From positions 56,656,919 to 56,720,918 of the forward strand of contig NC_092875.1 in the NCBI RefSeq assembly GCF_028372415.1: a stretch of 64,000 bases of DNA, in the 5' to 3' direction. Positions 25,408-38,043 of this stretch are shown here, piece after piece (within the stretch, counting starts at the first letter, position 1; each line of letters opens with the position of its first letter). The notes beneath the pieces are model-generated. The model worked only from the letters and a program-made list of their open reading frames with translations, was not told the DNA's origin and made no database searches. Both the position numbers and the translations under genes were made by a program. This stretch comes from Notamacropus eugenii. Its lineage: Eukaryota > Chordata > Mammalia > Diprotodontia > Macropodidae.

Positions 25408-25764
25408 CACAAAATCTATCAACCTTGTGTAAGGTCTTTTACCTACAGATTTTTATCTAATCGACTTAATGAACTTAGAGGGAAGGAAAAAAAAAAAACA
25501 TTAGTTTGTATTTGATGAACATTTCCCCAGATCCAGTATACATACCCCTTGCTAACTTCTTGAGAGGATGATAGATACCTTATTAAGTCTCAGTAGCTGG
25601 GTCTTTTGCAATGTTTGGTTGCCTTTGACTTTTTGGAGAAAAGACTCTTATCAGGTGACATCGCTTCTTACAATGGTCTATAAAAAGGAATTTTAATTGA
25701 GGATATTGAAGAGATAGAAATATGCTTGCCTACATGATATCAGAAGGAAGTTCCTGAACCCTGG
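25408..25764. other. Spacer between tandem copies, left part
   Basis: Not alignable with either unit. Together with 38383-38644 it is the only non-viral sequence between copies A and B. No gene was seen. Confidence 0.6.
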
Positions 25765-26108
25765 TGTGGAAAACAAGGAAGTTCTGTTTCCACAGAGTCA
25801 CATGACTTAGGATGGTCAGATAAAAGGTCAGAAACTACTGCTCAAGCCTGATGAGCTGTTTGAGGGAAAGCCTATCAGAGATGAGAACATGAAGTCACAT
25901 GGCCAGGGAATGGTGACCCACAAGATTCAAAATTTGGAATTCTATAAGAAGCTTGCCTTATTCTGACCTTGTTGTAATCCTTCAAATAGCCATGCTGGAA
26001 ACTACCTGTTCCTTCAAGGGAAGGAACATAGAAGGCCTTCCCTCCTCTGAACTCCATTTTAATAAATTTTCCTTGATATCTTTTTGTGTGTCAAGCTCAT
26101 CTCTAACA
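25765..26108 (+). repeat. 5' LTR of the fossil retrovirus
   Basis: A 344-base LTR that starts TGTGG and ends AACA. It contains 'ttttaataaattttccttga', a likely polyadenylation signal. It matches the 3' LTR along its whole length. Confidence 0.88.
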
Positions 26109-29100
26109 ATATGGCTTTTGATGTGGGGCATCTGACTAGCTGATTTGGAAGAAATGAGATAAAATTTATTGGGAAAAGCACTCCTGTAAAAAAAATTTTT
26201 TTACACTCCCTGTAAGTTCAATCTACTCTAATTCAAGCAAGTGACATCAGACCATAGGCAGGGAGTTCAGAGGAATTGAGGAGCAAAACTTGCTGATGGA
26301 CCAGGTAACTCAGTATACTGGGCAAGGATCAGGTCACCCCAGGAACTACCACTCTAAATCAGTCTTTTACTAACAAAGTGGAAGTTCGGCATGGCAAACA
26401 CTTTGTTGGTCATATTCCTGTTCATAAATCTCCTAGTTGGCCTAAAGCTAATGAGAAAACTTGGACAGAATGGCAGGAATTCAAGCAATGGTGGGAAAAA
26501 GAGCCCCTAGGGATATTGGGAAGATACAATAAGCTCCCAAGTCAAAAGGACTGTGGTGGTTGCTGGGACCCAGAGATGTTAGTCCCAACAGTAGCTGGCA
26601 TTTGCCTAAGCTGTCTGGTGTCCATTTAGACAAACAACCTCTAGGTTCTTGTTTGTCCTGGAAGCTGGAGTGAGCTTATTAGGGAGAAATTTAATTCTTA
26701 AAATTGACTAGTCTGAATTCAAATTTGAAATCGATATTCACAATATTTGGTTGAATGTCTTGTCTGTGTGTTTGTGAAGTTTTACATGTTTGTGGTAGAA
26801 GGTTGTAAATGCAGCCAGCCAGCCAGGCTTCCCCATTATATACCCCTTCTCCCACCCCACCACAACTGGAACAATTTCAGAGGAGTGGGTGGCGCAAGTG
26901 GGTCAGGAAAGAGAGAAAAAGAAAAAAAATGAAAAAAGATCCTTCTTTCAGCATTCAAAAACCTTGGTCAAGGTTTTGAATCTTGAAAACCTTTTTTTCA
27001 AAAGTAAGGGTGAGGCAGGTCATTCCCTACCCCTCTTAAGGAGCTTCCCTTTTGTATTAGCAAGTAAAAAAGAAGGAATGAGCCACAGGCAGTGTGCAAT
27101 GAAAAGCTGAGTTTTCATCTGATGAGATGTCAAAGCTAAACTCTGTATTTGGGTTTGAATTGGGTCAATGTATCTGATAATGGACAATGTGTTTAAAATT
27201 GCAAGTTCACTTTGGAATTTCAGTGATTTCTTTTGAAGGCATTGACGCTCTCCAAATTCTGAAGAATGAAGACAAGGAGAGTGAGTGTTTAGGCAGTCAA
27301 TTGCTTAATCTTTTGACACTATGAAGGCTTCTGCCTGGGGAGAGTGGCAATGCTCACTGGATAAAAACCTTGTCTCAGAATGTTGGCATACTTTAAATTA
27401 ACCTGAGGAGAACAAGTGTAATTTCAAACTTTCTTTGTCAAACTTTATATGCTTTTCCTAATATATTGCCTGAAATTCTCAAAGCAGAAGGATATGTGTG
27501 GAACAGCAGAATATCCATGTGCTCTTTGCCAGGGGAGGTTACCCCCTTCCCCTCCCAATGTGATTTTAATGGAATAGCTCCTTGTCTGGTGGGCTTTGTC
27601 TGGTGGGGAGGGGAGCCAGAAGACAGTATTTCAGCTCTTTAAGGCAGTACAGTAAACGGGAAAAGGCTATTCAGAGCTGAGAATGGCCATGTGTTCCTTC
27701 AAGGGAAGCTTCCTTTTAAGTAGAAGGAGTATTTGACTTAAGAAAAAAAAAAGCTAAAATATTTATCATTAGTGATTTTTAAATCCAGGTTTAATGTGAC
27801 TCAAGTTAAAATTTGTCCTGAAAGAACACAGAGAAGCATCTGAGAATGCTCTTCCTCTCAGGATTAAGCAGAAAAAGATACTGTTATTTGGCATTGATGG
27901 TTGTAAAGTGCTTAACTCAGGAATGGGTATATATGAGGTGCAACATTAATCTAAAGTAATTGTTACACAATTTTTAAATTTGGATTTTGTTATATATAGA
28001 TTGGAGTTTTAAAAGGATGTCATCGAAATTTGATAATTTGAAATTTATATTTGGTTATAAAAAAGCAGTTATAATGCTGGTGTTTGCTATATAATGGTAA
28101 ATTTAACTTCTTTGCTTTGTTTAAGTTGGAATGAGATTCCAGTACATAGAGTTAAAAAGTAATAACTTATGAGCTATCATGTTTTATGGTTAACTTGATT
28201 TAATAGTTAATAGTGAGATGACTCAATCTGACCAGGTGATAGAGTGTGCCCACGTAGTGGTAAGGAGATGAATTACTGTTCAAGGTGATGTGGAAATGCA
28301 TTCATCTGAATGAGTAAAGGCTTATTTTAAGTTTTAAGAAAGCTTAAATAGTTTAAATTTTTAAGTAATCCATTGAAATATTGTTGTTATATTTGGAATT
28401 GCATTGTTAAATTAATGATGAATTTGTTAAGAAGCTGCTATGAATTCTGTGTAAGAGTTTCTTTGTTGTAGAATTCTTATTGAGAAAATGAGAATTCTTG
28501 AAAAAATAATACATATATTTTTATATGTGAATGTGATTTTCAAGTTTGTTCTAAGAATGCATTAAGTATGAAAAAATTTATTTCTGCTATTAAGAAGGAA
28601 GTTTTAACTAAGATTGTTTTTACTATAAATCAAGCATTTATGAAAATATGGTTATGAAAGGAAGCTTGGTAAACATGCAAAGGCCTTGGTTTTAGATCTT
28701 TTCTTGTAATTGTTGTCAATTAGGTTCAAGAGGGTTGTGTGATAAATTGCAAACTGTTCTTAAGAGAGGAAAATATTTGCTGTATGAATAAATACTTTGG
28801 AAAATCTTTTGTGTGATTTTGAAAGGCCCACCCAATTTGTATTTGTAAGCTAATTTGTTATATAAAGGTTTTATGGGCGTTGGAAAATAAGGGACAAGAT
28901 AAAGGAGACCAGGAGTTTTATGGCTCCAGGAAACTCTGTGATATATTTAAGGCACACTCATGGTGGTCTACTCATTCAACTTCAAAGTCCAGTCATCATT
29001 ACAGAAGGATTTCTTAAGATCTAATCTGAACTTAGAGCTACTCAAAAGAAAAGAAAAACTCTTTCCTATTTAGAAGGAAAAGAGGAGTGCCATATCCACC

Positions 29101-29133
29101 CTGGTCCTCCGAGCCTGAAAAAACTGCTTAGAT

Positions 29134-29174
<41 letters not shown>

Positions 29175-29249
29175 AACCCATTCTTCCCCTCCCTGAAGGA
29201 TATGCATATTCTAGTCTGAGAAGTCTCAAAAGTAAAAGAGACAAGGAAA
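26109..29249. other. Leader region of the fossil retrovirus
   Basis: AT-rich sequence between the 5' LTR and the gag-related part, unusually long at about 3.1 kb. No primer-binding site could be assigned to a specific tRNA. No gene or known repeat was recognised. Confidence 0.5.
29139..29172. repeat. (CT)n microsatellite
   Basis: About 17 CT units upstream of the gag-related region. Confidence 0.95.
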
Positions 29250-29385
29250 ATGGGTCACTCCTTTGCAATTTCCAAAAGTTCACCTTTTGGTTGTCTTTTA
29301 CAAAATTGGGGAAAATTTAGTTTCTCTAAAGAACTTAAAAAGAAAAATTTGGTGTTCTTTTGCAACACTTGTTTGGCCTCAGTAT

Positions 29386-29826
29386 TGTGTGGGATGGCTC
29401 AGGTCCCTACACAAATCAATTACTCAGAGGCCTCTCAAAGTGATGACAGAAAAGAGATTTATTCGATTCTCGAGAAGCAGAGCTAACCTGTAGAAGTAGG
29501 AAAGTCGCAGACAAAGAAAAGGGCAGTGATTTATACAGACCCTAACGCAAGTCCCTCCTCCCCCCACTGGCCATTATCCTCATTAGCTGAGAATATGATC
29601 TTACATTCTAGACACAAAATCTAACCAATCCTTTTTGAAATGAAGACATCGAGGAATTATGTGAGTTTTGTCCAATCATTGAGACCCTAATACACTACAC
29701 AGTTTTATATCCTTATATGGAACTATTCTATTCTAAAAATATTGTAACCTTGAGCCTTTAGGCCTTACCTCACCCCTGGGAGAAGAATTACAATCTGAGA
29801 AGTCTTCACTAAACCAATCCCATTCA
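29386..29826 (-). mobile_element. Solo LTR, antisense, inside gag remains
   Basis: A 441-base LTR that on its own strand starts TG and ends CA. It is flanked by a 4-base direct repeat GTAT (29382-29385 and 29827-29830). A 4-base duplication is typical of class I retroviruses. It is younger than the host retrovirus and its family is not named. Confidence 0.75.
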
Positions 29827-30648
29827 GTATCACCTAGAGGGCCACAAAGCATGGCCCATCTTTGGAACTTTAAAAATTAATAATATCTTGCAGTTAGAAT
29901 CATACTGCCACAGAGAAAGAAAGTGGATAGAAGTTTTCTATATAATGGCCTTTGTTGAGCTCTCTCAGAACCCTGTTCTCAGGAAAGATTGTAAGATGCT
30001 CATTTGTTGAAGCCTCACAACAAAGGAAGAATGGGGACCAATTATATGACCCCTTTTCATGGCCCCCAGGGATTCAGCCCTCTCCTGTCCCCTGGCACCA
30101 GCTATGGATCTTGCTAAAGTGCCTCCCTCTGCAGCCACTCCCAGCCAGGAGATACTCACTCAGGCCTCAGGCCCCATCCCTACAGTGCTTTGAGGGATTT
30201 TTCCCCTGAGGAAGGGCCTGCCTCGCCTAGTGGGACAATTAGAGTACATGTTGCATTCTCCATCTCAGATTTCATTCAGATTAAAGAGAAACTGGGGAGA
30301 AACTTGGAAGACCCCACTAAGTTTGCTTGTTGTATGTCCTTTTCTCTACCTGTTGTACCATTGAGGAGAAGAGGAGAATCTGGGAACAAGCCCAAAAATT
30401 TGGGGATTGTTTAGCTAGCAATGACTCCACAAAATATCCCCCTTGAACAGCTCTTGTTCCCGCCTGTGACCCAGGATGGGATTATCAGAAGAGTGAGGAT
30501 AGAAGAAAGGGAGATCATATGATAATTTGCCTGTTAGAAAGCTGAGAACCGCATTTCAAAAGCAAGTAAATTTTCAAAAAAAGTAGGGAAATTACTCAGA
30601 GAGAAAAGGAAAACCCTGCCCTTTTGCAAGACTGGCTCGTAGAAACTA

Positions 30649-30663
30649 TTAAAAAGCATACAA
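30649..30663. repeat. 5' target-site duplication of half-L1 element 1
   Basis: ttaaaaagcatacaa, repeated exactly at 33513-33527. Confidence 0.92.
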
Positions 30664-31414
30664 GGGACAGAGCCAAGATGGTGGACTTGAAAGACACACT
30701 TACGCAGGATCTCCCCACACAGCCCACAAAATATCTGTAGAGAGGGACTCTCAACAAATTCTGGAGCAGCAGAAGTGGAGAACAACAGAGTGAAGGAGAT
30801 TTCCAGCCCAGGGTGAACTAAAAGGCCCACGGAAATGTAGGTTGTGCCAGACGAGGAGCAGAACCCAGCCCAGCCTTGGCTGTGCTGCACTAGGAAACTC
30901 TGGGAGAAGGACAGTCTCAGCAGCAGGTCCTCAGATCCCTCAACCCACAAGTGCCAAAGGACAGTGATGGGGTTTTATCAGCTGGCCAGTAAGGGAGAAG
31001 GGCCTTCCCATACCTCAGACAGCAGGCAGCAGCCACAGAGGCTGCACAACAGCCATACAGACCTGTCCATTACTGTAGCGTAAAAACCCCTGTGGGGACT
31101 GAAGAGCTGAGTCTTACCTCAGCCCTGTGTAGGCACCCTGAGGTAGCTGGTCTTTGTCTTGTACTGAATGGCAGCCCTGCCCCCACAGCTTGACTGAATC
31201 CCACCCCCACCCCACCCCCAGTGTTAGCTTGGAGGAACTGGAGGCCAGGTGGCTGTGGAGCAGATACTATGCTAAGATTCTGGGCACAAAAATCCTTCCC
31301 TGCACCCAGACTAGTACATGCTTGATTGATTTGGAAGAACTGAGATTTTACAGATTCCCAGAGTATACCCTACTCTTAACAAAGGACCCAAAAGTCAAGT
31401 AACGGGTTGGGAAA

Positions 31415-32507
31415 ATGCCCAAAAAGGGGAAAAAAATATAGAAGGTTATTTTCTTGGTGAACAGATATCTCTCCCATCTTTTTGGATGAGGAAGAACAAT
31501 GCTTAACATCAGGGAAAGACATAAAACTCAAGGCTTCTGTATCCCAAACACCCAAAATAAATATTCAATGGGGTCAGGCCATGGAAGAGCTCAAAAAGGA
31601 TTTTGAAAATCAAGTTAGAGAGGTGGAGGAAAAACTGGGAAGAGAAATGAGAGAGATGCAAGAAAAACATGAAAAGCAGATCAACACCTTGCTAAAGGAG
31701 ACCCAAAAAAATGCTGAAGAAAATAACACCTTGAAAAATAGGCTAACTCAATTGGCAAAAGAGGTTCAAAAAGCCAATGAGGAGAAGAATGTTTTCAAAA
31801 GCAGAATTAGCCAAATGGAAAACGAGGTTCAAAAGCTCACTGAAGAAAATAGTTCTTTCAAAATTAGAATAGAACAGAGGGAGGCTAATGACTTTATGAG
31901 AAACCAAGAAATCACAAAACAAAACCAAAACAATGAAAAAATGAAAGATAATGTGAAATATCTCATTGGAAAAACAACCGACCTGGAAAATAGATTCAGG
32001 AGAGACAATTTAAAAATTATAGGACTACCTGAAAGCCATGAACAAAGAAAGACCCTAGACATCATCTTTCATGAAATTATCAGGGAAAACTGCCCTAATA
32101 TTCTAGATCCAGAGGGCAAAATAAATATTGAAAGAATCCACTGATCACCACCTGAAAGAGATCCAAAAAGAGAAACTCCTAGGAACATTGTGGTCACATT
32201 CCAGAGTTCCCTGGTCAAGGAGAAAATATTGCAAGCAGCTAGAAAGAAACAATTCAAGTATTGTGGAAATACAATCAGGATAACACAAGATCTAGCAGCT
32301 TCTACATTAAGGGATTGAAGGGCATGGAATAGGATATTCCAGAAGTCAAAGGAACTAGGACTAAAACCAAGAATCACCTACCCAGGAAAACTAAGTATAA
32401 TACTTCAGGGGAAAAAATGGTCTTTCAATGACATAGAGGACTTTCAAGCATTCTTGATGAAAAGACCAGAGCTAAAAAGAAAATTTGACTTTCAAACACA
32501 AGAATGA
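31415..32507 (+). pseudogene. ORF1 remnant of half-L1 element 1
   Basis: Encodes most of an L1 ORF1-type RNA-binding chaperone. It has a long coiled coil rich in K, E, N and Q (about codons 40-140), then the start of the RRM ('RRDNLKIIGLPES') and, beyond a stop, the C-terminal domain. Defects: the initiation frame from ATG 31415 meets TAG at 31439-31441. The main frame lies in another register with a TTG at 31482. TGA stops lie at 32142-32144 and 32316-32318, both where CGA would give arginine. The first stop is shared with element 2. Confidence 0.88.
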
Positions 32508-32639
32508 AGAGAAGCATGAAAAGGTAAACAGCAAAGAGAAGCCATAAGGAACTTACTAAAGTTGAACTGTTTACGTTACTACATGGAAAGACAATATTTG
32601 TAACTCTTGAAACTTTTCAGTATCTGGGTAGTTGGTGGG

Positions 32640-32642
<3 letters not shown>

Positions 32643-32693
<51 letters not shown>

Positions 32694-32700
32694 CAGAGAG
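32643..32700. repeat. (AC)n(AG)n microsatellite in half-L1 3' UTR
   Basis: About 17 AC units and then AG units. A run at the same place in element 2 (55839-55868) shows it was in the source element. Confidence 0.95.
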
Positions 32701-33512
32701 CACAGAGTGAATTGAATAGGATGGGATCATATCTTTAAAAAATGAAATTAAGTGGTGAGAGAGAAATAAATTGGGAGGAAAAAGGGAGAAATGGAATGGG
32801 GCAAATTATCTCTCATAAAAGAGGCAAGCAAAAGATTTTTCAGTGGAGGGAAAAAGAGGGGAGGTGAGAGAAAAAACATGAGGCTTACTCTCATCACATT
32901 CAACTAAAGGAAGGAATAAAATGCACACTCATTTTGGTATGAAAACCTATCTTACAATACAGGAAAATGGGGGATAAGGGGATAAGCAGGGTGGGGAGGA
33001 TGATGGAAGGGAGGGCAATGGGAGGAGGGAGCAATTTGAAGTCAACACTCTTGGGGAGGGACAGGATCAAAAGAGAGAATAGAAGCAATGGGGGGGCAAG
33101 ATAGGATGGAAGGAATTATAGTTAGTCTTACACAACACAACTAATATGGAAGTCATTTTCAAAACTACGCAGATATGGTCTATATTGAATTGCTTGCCTT
33201 CCCAAAGGGAATGGGTGGGAAGGGAGGGATGAAGAGAAGTTGGAACTCAAAGTTTTAGGAACAACTGTTGAGTATTGTTCTTGCTATTAGGAAATAAGAA
33301 ATACAGGTAATGGGATATAGAAAGTTATCTGGCCCTACAGGACAAAAGAGAAGATGGGGACAAAGGAAGGGAGGGATATTAGAATAGAGGGCAGATTGGT
33401 GATAGGGGCAAAATGCTCGGCATTTTGGGGTGGGGGGAGGGGAGAAATGGGGAGAAAATTTGGAACCCAAAATTTTGTGAAAATGAACGTTAAAATTTAA
33501 ATAAATGTATTT

Positions 33513-33527
33513 TTAAAAAGCATACAA
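33513..33527. repeat. 3' target-site duplication of half-L1 element 1
   Basis: Exact match to 30649-30663. Confidence 0.92.
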
Positions 33528-33699
33528 ATTTGGATCCTGACTCCACAGCAGGGGCAGCAGCTATAGCCTGAAAGTGTTCAAGTTCTGCACATAGCCACAG
33601 ACCTGGGGAGAGGGTAAAGGGAGATGGGTCAAGATAAAGAAGCTAGCCAGTCACTGTCTGCACTTGGTAAGATAGCTCATCCTTCTGTCCATAATTTTT

Positions 33700-35371
33700 A
33701 TATGATATGGAAATGCAATTGATGTCATCTGAAGTTTATCTTTTGTGTTTACAGCAAAAACAATTTGCTTATCACTTACGAAAATTGAAAGTTTGCTGTT
33801 TATAGCTTTAATGCTAAAACCTAAAACTAGTACACTGTGGTGTATGTGTGGAAAGAAGCGGTCCTCAGTCTAGTCAAAAAGTATAACCCCAGCAGCATTA
33901 AGATTATTTGAGTCATGGAGTTCTGAAAGAAGGAACTTGCTTTGGCAAGAATTTGAAAATGTGTACAAATGATCTCTAGTGACTGACTTTTAGGACAAAT
34001 TAAAGATCTAAGATGTATTTCCCTGGTAGTATTTTTGATCAGTGAAACCCGCCATCTGATGCAAAGCCTCTGGGACCATGACAAATTGTGTTCTACTACT
34101 GAGAGAGGAATATGACTGCTACAGGCAGAAGTTTGCCTCAAGGGACAATGCTGTGCTCAGCCTGGGATGGGATCCTTCTGGCACAGTTCCTCCATAGGGT
34201 TCCATGGAAAAGGGATGTTTTCCCCCTTGGCTATTTCTGAGTTTGACTATGAAGTAGAATTGCTACTACCTGTTTGCAAAACTGTGATGTTTTATCTAGT
34301 CATATCCTTGCTTTTTCCTTTTATGACAAATGTCTGTAATCAAGGCAAGTGGTCAATCTGAAGGGGTCGTTATTTTATTCCCCAGTTGGGTAAATTAGTA
34401 CTCCTGCATAACTATGTGAAAGATTAAATTCCTGAAATAGAACATTCTTTCTGAATGTTACGGGAATGATTATATAAAGGAAAGGAAGCCAAAGTATAAA
34501 TGTGATGTTGTATCGTTGCTCCACAGAACAAGACTGGAATTTAAAGTTAACTGTAATGGTGTGGAATTGTTGAGGTTAATGTTGCTTGGCAACCAAAATA
34601 GTTACACACTATGTACTGCTCAAAGGAATGCAACACAAGCCTTCTTTCAACCAAAGAAGGTCAAAGTTTGTTGAAATTTTTCAATATTGGGTGAAATTTT
34701 AGGGAGTCTGAGCATTTGTAATGCTAAAACAAGATGTATCTTATCTACAGAGGGACTCTGGGAAAGGAGTCTGGGGTGGCCCCAGGTGGTCTGGGGAGTT
34801 CCAGGAATGGTCTTGATGGAAGTGTGCCAGTAGCCAGGAGAACTGGATTGATAGGGCATAATGATAGGGAAAAGCTTATGGGCCTCAAGAGAACCACTTC
34901 AAGTGGGGAAGTCCAAGGAGTTTCAAGGTGAGGTTTTCTAAGACCCTGTTAGACAAATGGGACTAAAACTCTTTTGGCGTAAGAGGGAAAGGTTATGACT
35001 TGGAATATGGTTTTTACATGATACAAAACCAATTGGGTAAACGCAATTGACTGAATTAATTACTGAGACTAAATCAGAGACATCTTCAGTTTGAGGAAAA
35101 GAATTTCAGTCTAAGTTTCTTAGAGGCAAGTAACATCTGGTAATATTTTGCATTGATGGAAAAGTTAAATGTTTCTGTTTTGATTTTAGTTCATTTCATG
35201 AACTTAAGTTGAAGTTAGTGTTTTCAAACTTGTATGGTTAACTCATACTTTTGGAATGAAAATGTTTAGAAAGGTATAGGGAACTGTGGGAAACAGGTGT
35301 AAATCTATTAGAGCAATAACTTTTGATGATAAGAATTAGTATAGAAAGTATTATTGTTTGGTTGGTTGATT
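33700..35371. other. Retroviral interior without recognised gene
   Basis: Sequence between the gag remains and the RTE-like fragment. No pol motif was recognised and no frame is convincing. Confidence 0.5.
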
Positions 35372-36735
35372 GTTGTCCTTTGTTCTTGAAGAGGACCAAA
35401 ATGACATCACCATGATGAAGTGAAATTTCAGCGTATCTGACTGTGGTGGATCAGACCAATACAAGCTCGGAATGCTCTACCACAGGTTGGGCACAGATAC
35501 TTCGTGTGAATATTTGGGTTGGATACTCCAAATTTGTGCATCCTATGTTTCCTTTGTGCTCTCTCAATTGTGCTTTGCTCATAGAGCGCAGCACCCTTTC
35601 TGATGTGGGCATCCCATACTGAGTGATCCCATGCCAGTGTCTCCCATGTTGCACAGTCAAATCCAAACTTCTAGTGGTTGACCTTAAGAGTTTCCTTGCA
35701 TAGCTTCTTCTGATCACCGTGTGATCACTTGCCCCATGTGAATTCTCCATACATTTGGCAAGCATACATTTTGCATTTGAACAACGTGGCCAGCCCATTG
35801 GAGTTGTGCTGTCTGAAGCATAGTTTGAATGCCTGGCAATTTAGCTCAAGCAAGCACTTCAGTGTCTGCCAGATGATCCTCAGAATCTTCGTGAAACAGT
35901 TCAAATGGAAGCAGTTCAGTTTCCTGGTGTGGTTCTGGTAGACTACCCATGTTTCACAGGCTTACAACAATGAGGTCAGCCCAATGGCTCTGTAGACCTT
36001 CAGTTTGGTAGCCAGTCTAATGCCTCTTCTCTCCCAAACTTTTCCTCAGAGCTTCCCAAACACTGAGCTACCCCTGGCAATGCAAGCATCAACCTCATTG
36101 TGTAAAGTACACAACCAAGGTAAGTGAATTTATCCATAGCATTCAAAACTTTTCCATTTCTTGTAACTGATGATTCCACATATGGACATTGTGGTGATGG
36201 CTGATGGAGGATCTGTGTTTTCTTGGTGTTACTTATTAGATCAAAATTACCACAGGCAGCAGAGAATTGATCCATACTTTATTGCATCTCAGCTTCAGAG
36301 GCTTCACGGAGTGCACAATCATCTGCAAACAGAAAATCATACACCAACACTCCCTCCACTTTTTTCTTGGCTTGTAGCCTTTTCAAATTCAAGAACCTGC
36401 CATCAATATGGTAGTTCACCTTGATACTGTATTCATCCTCATTGAAAGCATATGACAACATGGCTGAAAACATCATGCTAAAAAGCATGAGAGCAAGCAT
36501 ATAGCCCTGTTTCACTCCATTCGTGACTGGAAAGGCACAAGAACATTGTCCATTATCCAGAAGCTGAGCAAATATGCCATCATGAAATTCACATTCAATA
36601 GTGATGTACTTCTCTGGGAAACCAAATTTTGATATAATTTTCCATAAACCCTCAAGACTAACAGTGTCAAAGTATAGAAAGGCATGTAAGTTATTAAGAC
36701 TTGCTTCAGAAGATGTTCCTTAGCTACTGTGAAAT
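35372..36735 (-). mobile_element. RTE-like LINE 3' fragment (longer copy)
   Basis: The minus strand encodes RT and C-terminal parts of a non-LTR element: 'MKQGYMLALMLFSMMFSAML' and 'DFLFADDCAL' (the RT catalytic FADD core) at 36279-36515. Downstream come parts shared with 5552-6436. It is 5'-truncated and broken by stops and shifts. It inserted antisense within the fossil retrovirus. The 3' end (plus-strand left end) carries 'ttgttgtcctttgttcttga'. Confidence 0.8.
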
Positions 36736-38019
36736 TATAGTCATACATGAAACTTATTACTGGAGTTTGGTATTTTAAGATCTTATGAGACTATTAACTG
36801 ACTGTTCTTCTGAGTCTAACTCTAGGTGTAGACAGTAAAATATTGGTCTGAGTCACTGATCCATGATGCCATCAAGCCTGTGAGATGTTAATATAAAGTG
36901 CAGAAAGGTGATGTCATGGGAAATTTTGGAGAACATCTGTTCAGCCTGAGCTGAGGTTGGATTCTCCTGACTCAATTTCCCCACTGACAACTGGCAGACT
37001 TTAAGCCTGGCTGAGTACCAATCAACAATCTGCTCCTGCCTGGAATTGGCATGAAGTTAGATGTTGCTTCCTGAAATGTCCCTACTCTTACTGACAATTT
37101 CTTATCATCAAAAGTTTCGTAAGCACAATTACAGATATATTAAATAATGGGTTTTTGGTAGGGGAACATGTGAAGTTAATTCCAAAAATTAAGCTAGAAG
37201 GCTTAGGATTTTAAACCAACAACAATAAGTTAGTACCCTTTATTCTTAGCAATAGCATTGGCGTAGTTAGATTGAGAGCCTGCGAGGTAGCATACGTAGT
37301 TATTGTTTTTGTCTCAGTTGGTTAATGTTAAAAGAAGAATGATTTGTGGTCTATCTTATAAATGTTTTGAAAGAAGTATCACATGACCAGAAGTTGGAAT
37401 TGTTTTGTGATGTGATATGTACTGCATTAAAAATGATTGTTTATTGTATTTATGTATGTACTGGAGATTGCTATTAATTCCTTAATGAATTCTCATCCTC
37501 CCAATGGGGGAAATAAATACTGAGTTAATGTAAAATGTAAAAGTTGGGTTCTAATGTGAATTTCTTAAATATGACAATTGGCCAAAGTTCCCATTTTGAT
37601 TTTGTAAGAGTGATAACGGTATGAAGCTCAGGAATGGTAATCTAAAATTGTATTGAGGTCAGTTTTGTAGGAGAGTGGACATCTGTATTTCTACAAGAAA
37701 ATAAAGGGAAGAAGATGCTGAGATACTGTGCTGAAGACAGCTTGAATAAACTTCCAAACCAGAAATCTGCATCAGATGATGTTCCTCCCCAGACTGCTGT
37801 ATGAGATGGAACTTCTAAATGGACAATTCATTGATTTACCTTTTTCTTTTCAATCTCTGTATTTATACTTATAACAAAGAGACTACCTCCTTGTAATTTG
37901 TCAATGTGTTGGTCAACTTTGCCATATTCATATAAAGTAGAGATAGATGAAAGGAAAAATTCATAGGGGAAAAAAGTGAGGAGGTATTGACTTGATTTAG
38001 GTGTGGAAACAGAAATTTT
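36736..38019. other. Retroviral interior, 3' part
   Basis: AT-rich, no recognised env or other gene before the polypurine tract. Confidence 0.5.
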
Positions 38020-38043
38020 AATAAAGAGAAAAAAGGGGAAGTT
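38020..38043 (+). promoter_or_regulatory. Polypurine tract of the fossil retrovirus
   Basis: A run of A and G ending 'aaaaaaggggaag' directly before the 3' LTR, as expected for plus-strand priming. Confidence 0.75.

Larger units (their letters stand above)
30664..33512 (+). mobile_element. Half-L1 (HAL1-like) retrotransposon 1, lacking ORF2
   Basis: A 2849-base element with a perfect 15-base target duplication. It has an L1-type 5' start ('gccaagatgg', a YY1-like site), a 5' UTR of about 750 bases, an ORF1 remnant (31415-32507), then directly a 3' UTR of about 1 kb with an AC/AG microsatellite and an A-rich end. No endonuclease or reverse transcriptase is present. The same structure recurs at 53920-56742, so this is an ORF2-less family and not one deletion. 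It would depend on L1 ORF2 supplied in trans. It inserted into the fossil retrovirus. Confidence 0.9.
29250..33700 (+). pseudogene. Gag-related remains of the fossil retrovirus
   Basis: Short segments in different frames resemble gammaretrovirus-type Gag: a matrix-like N-terminal part (about 29250-29385), then capsid-like segments after the nested LTR (about 29890-30660) and after the half-L1 (about 33528-33600). It is broken beyond coding and is interrupted by two later insertions. Confidence 0.65.

Noticed and set aside
26378-26629. 83-codon frame with many W and K near the 5' LTR
   Set aside because: No match to a retroviral or host protein recognised. Within a decayed leader.
31743-32065. 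Minus-strand frames rich in F, L and S over half-L1 ORF1 (also 54939-55124)
   Set aside because: Reverse shadows of the coiled-coil coding strand.
32643-32700. Possible tandem repeat array or CRISPR-like structure
   Set aside because: Plain dinucleotide microsatellite. No spaced repeats anywhere in the window.
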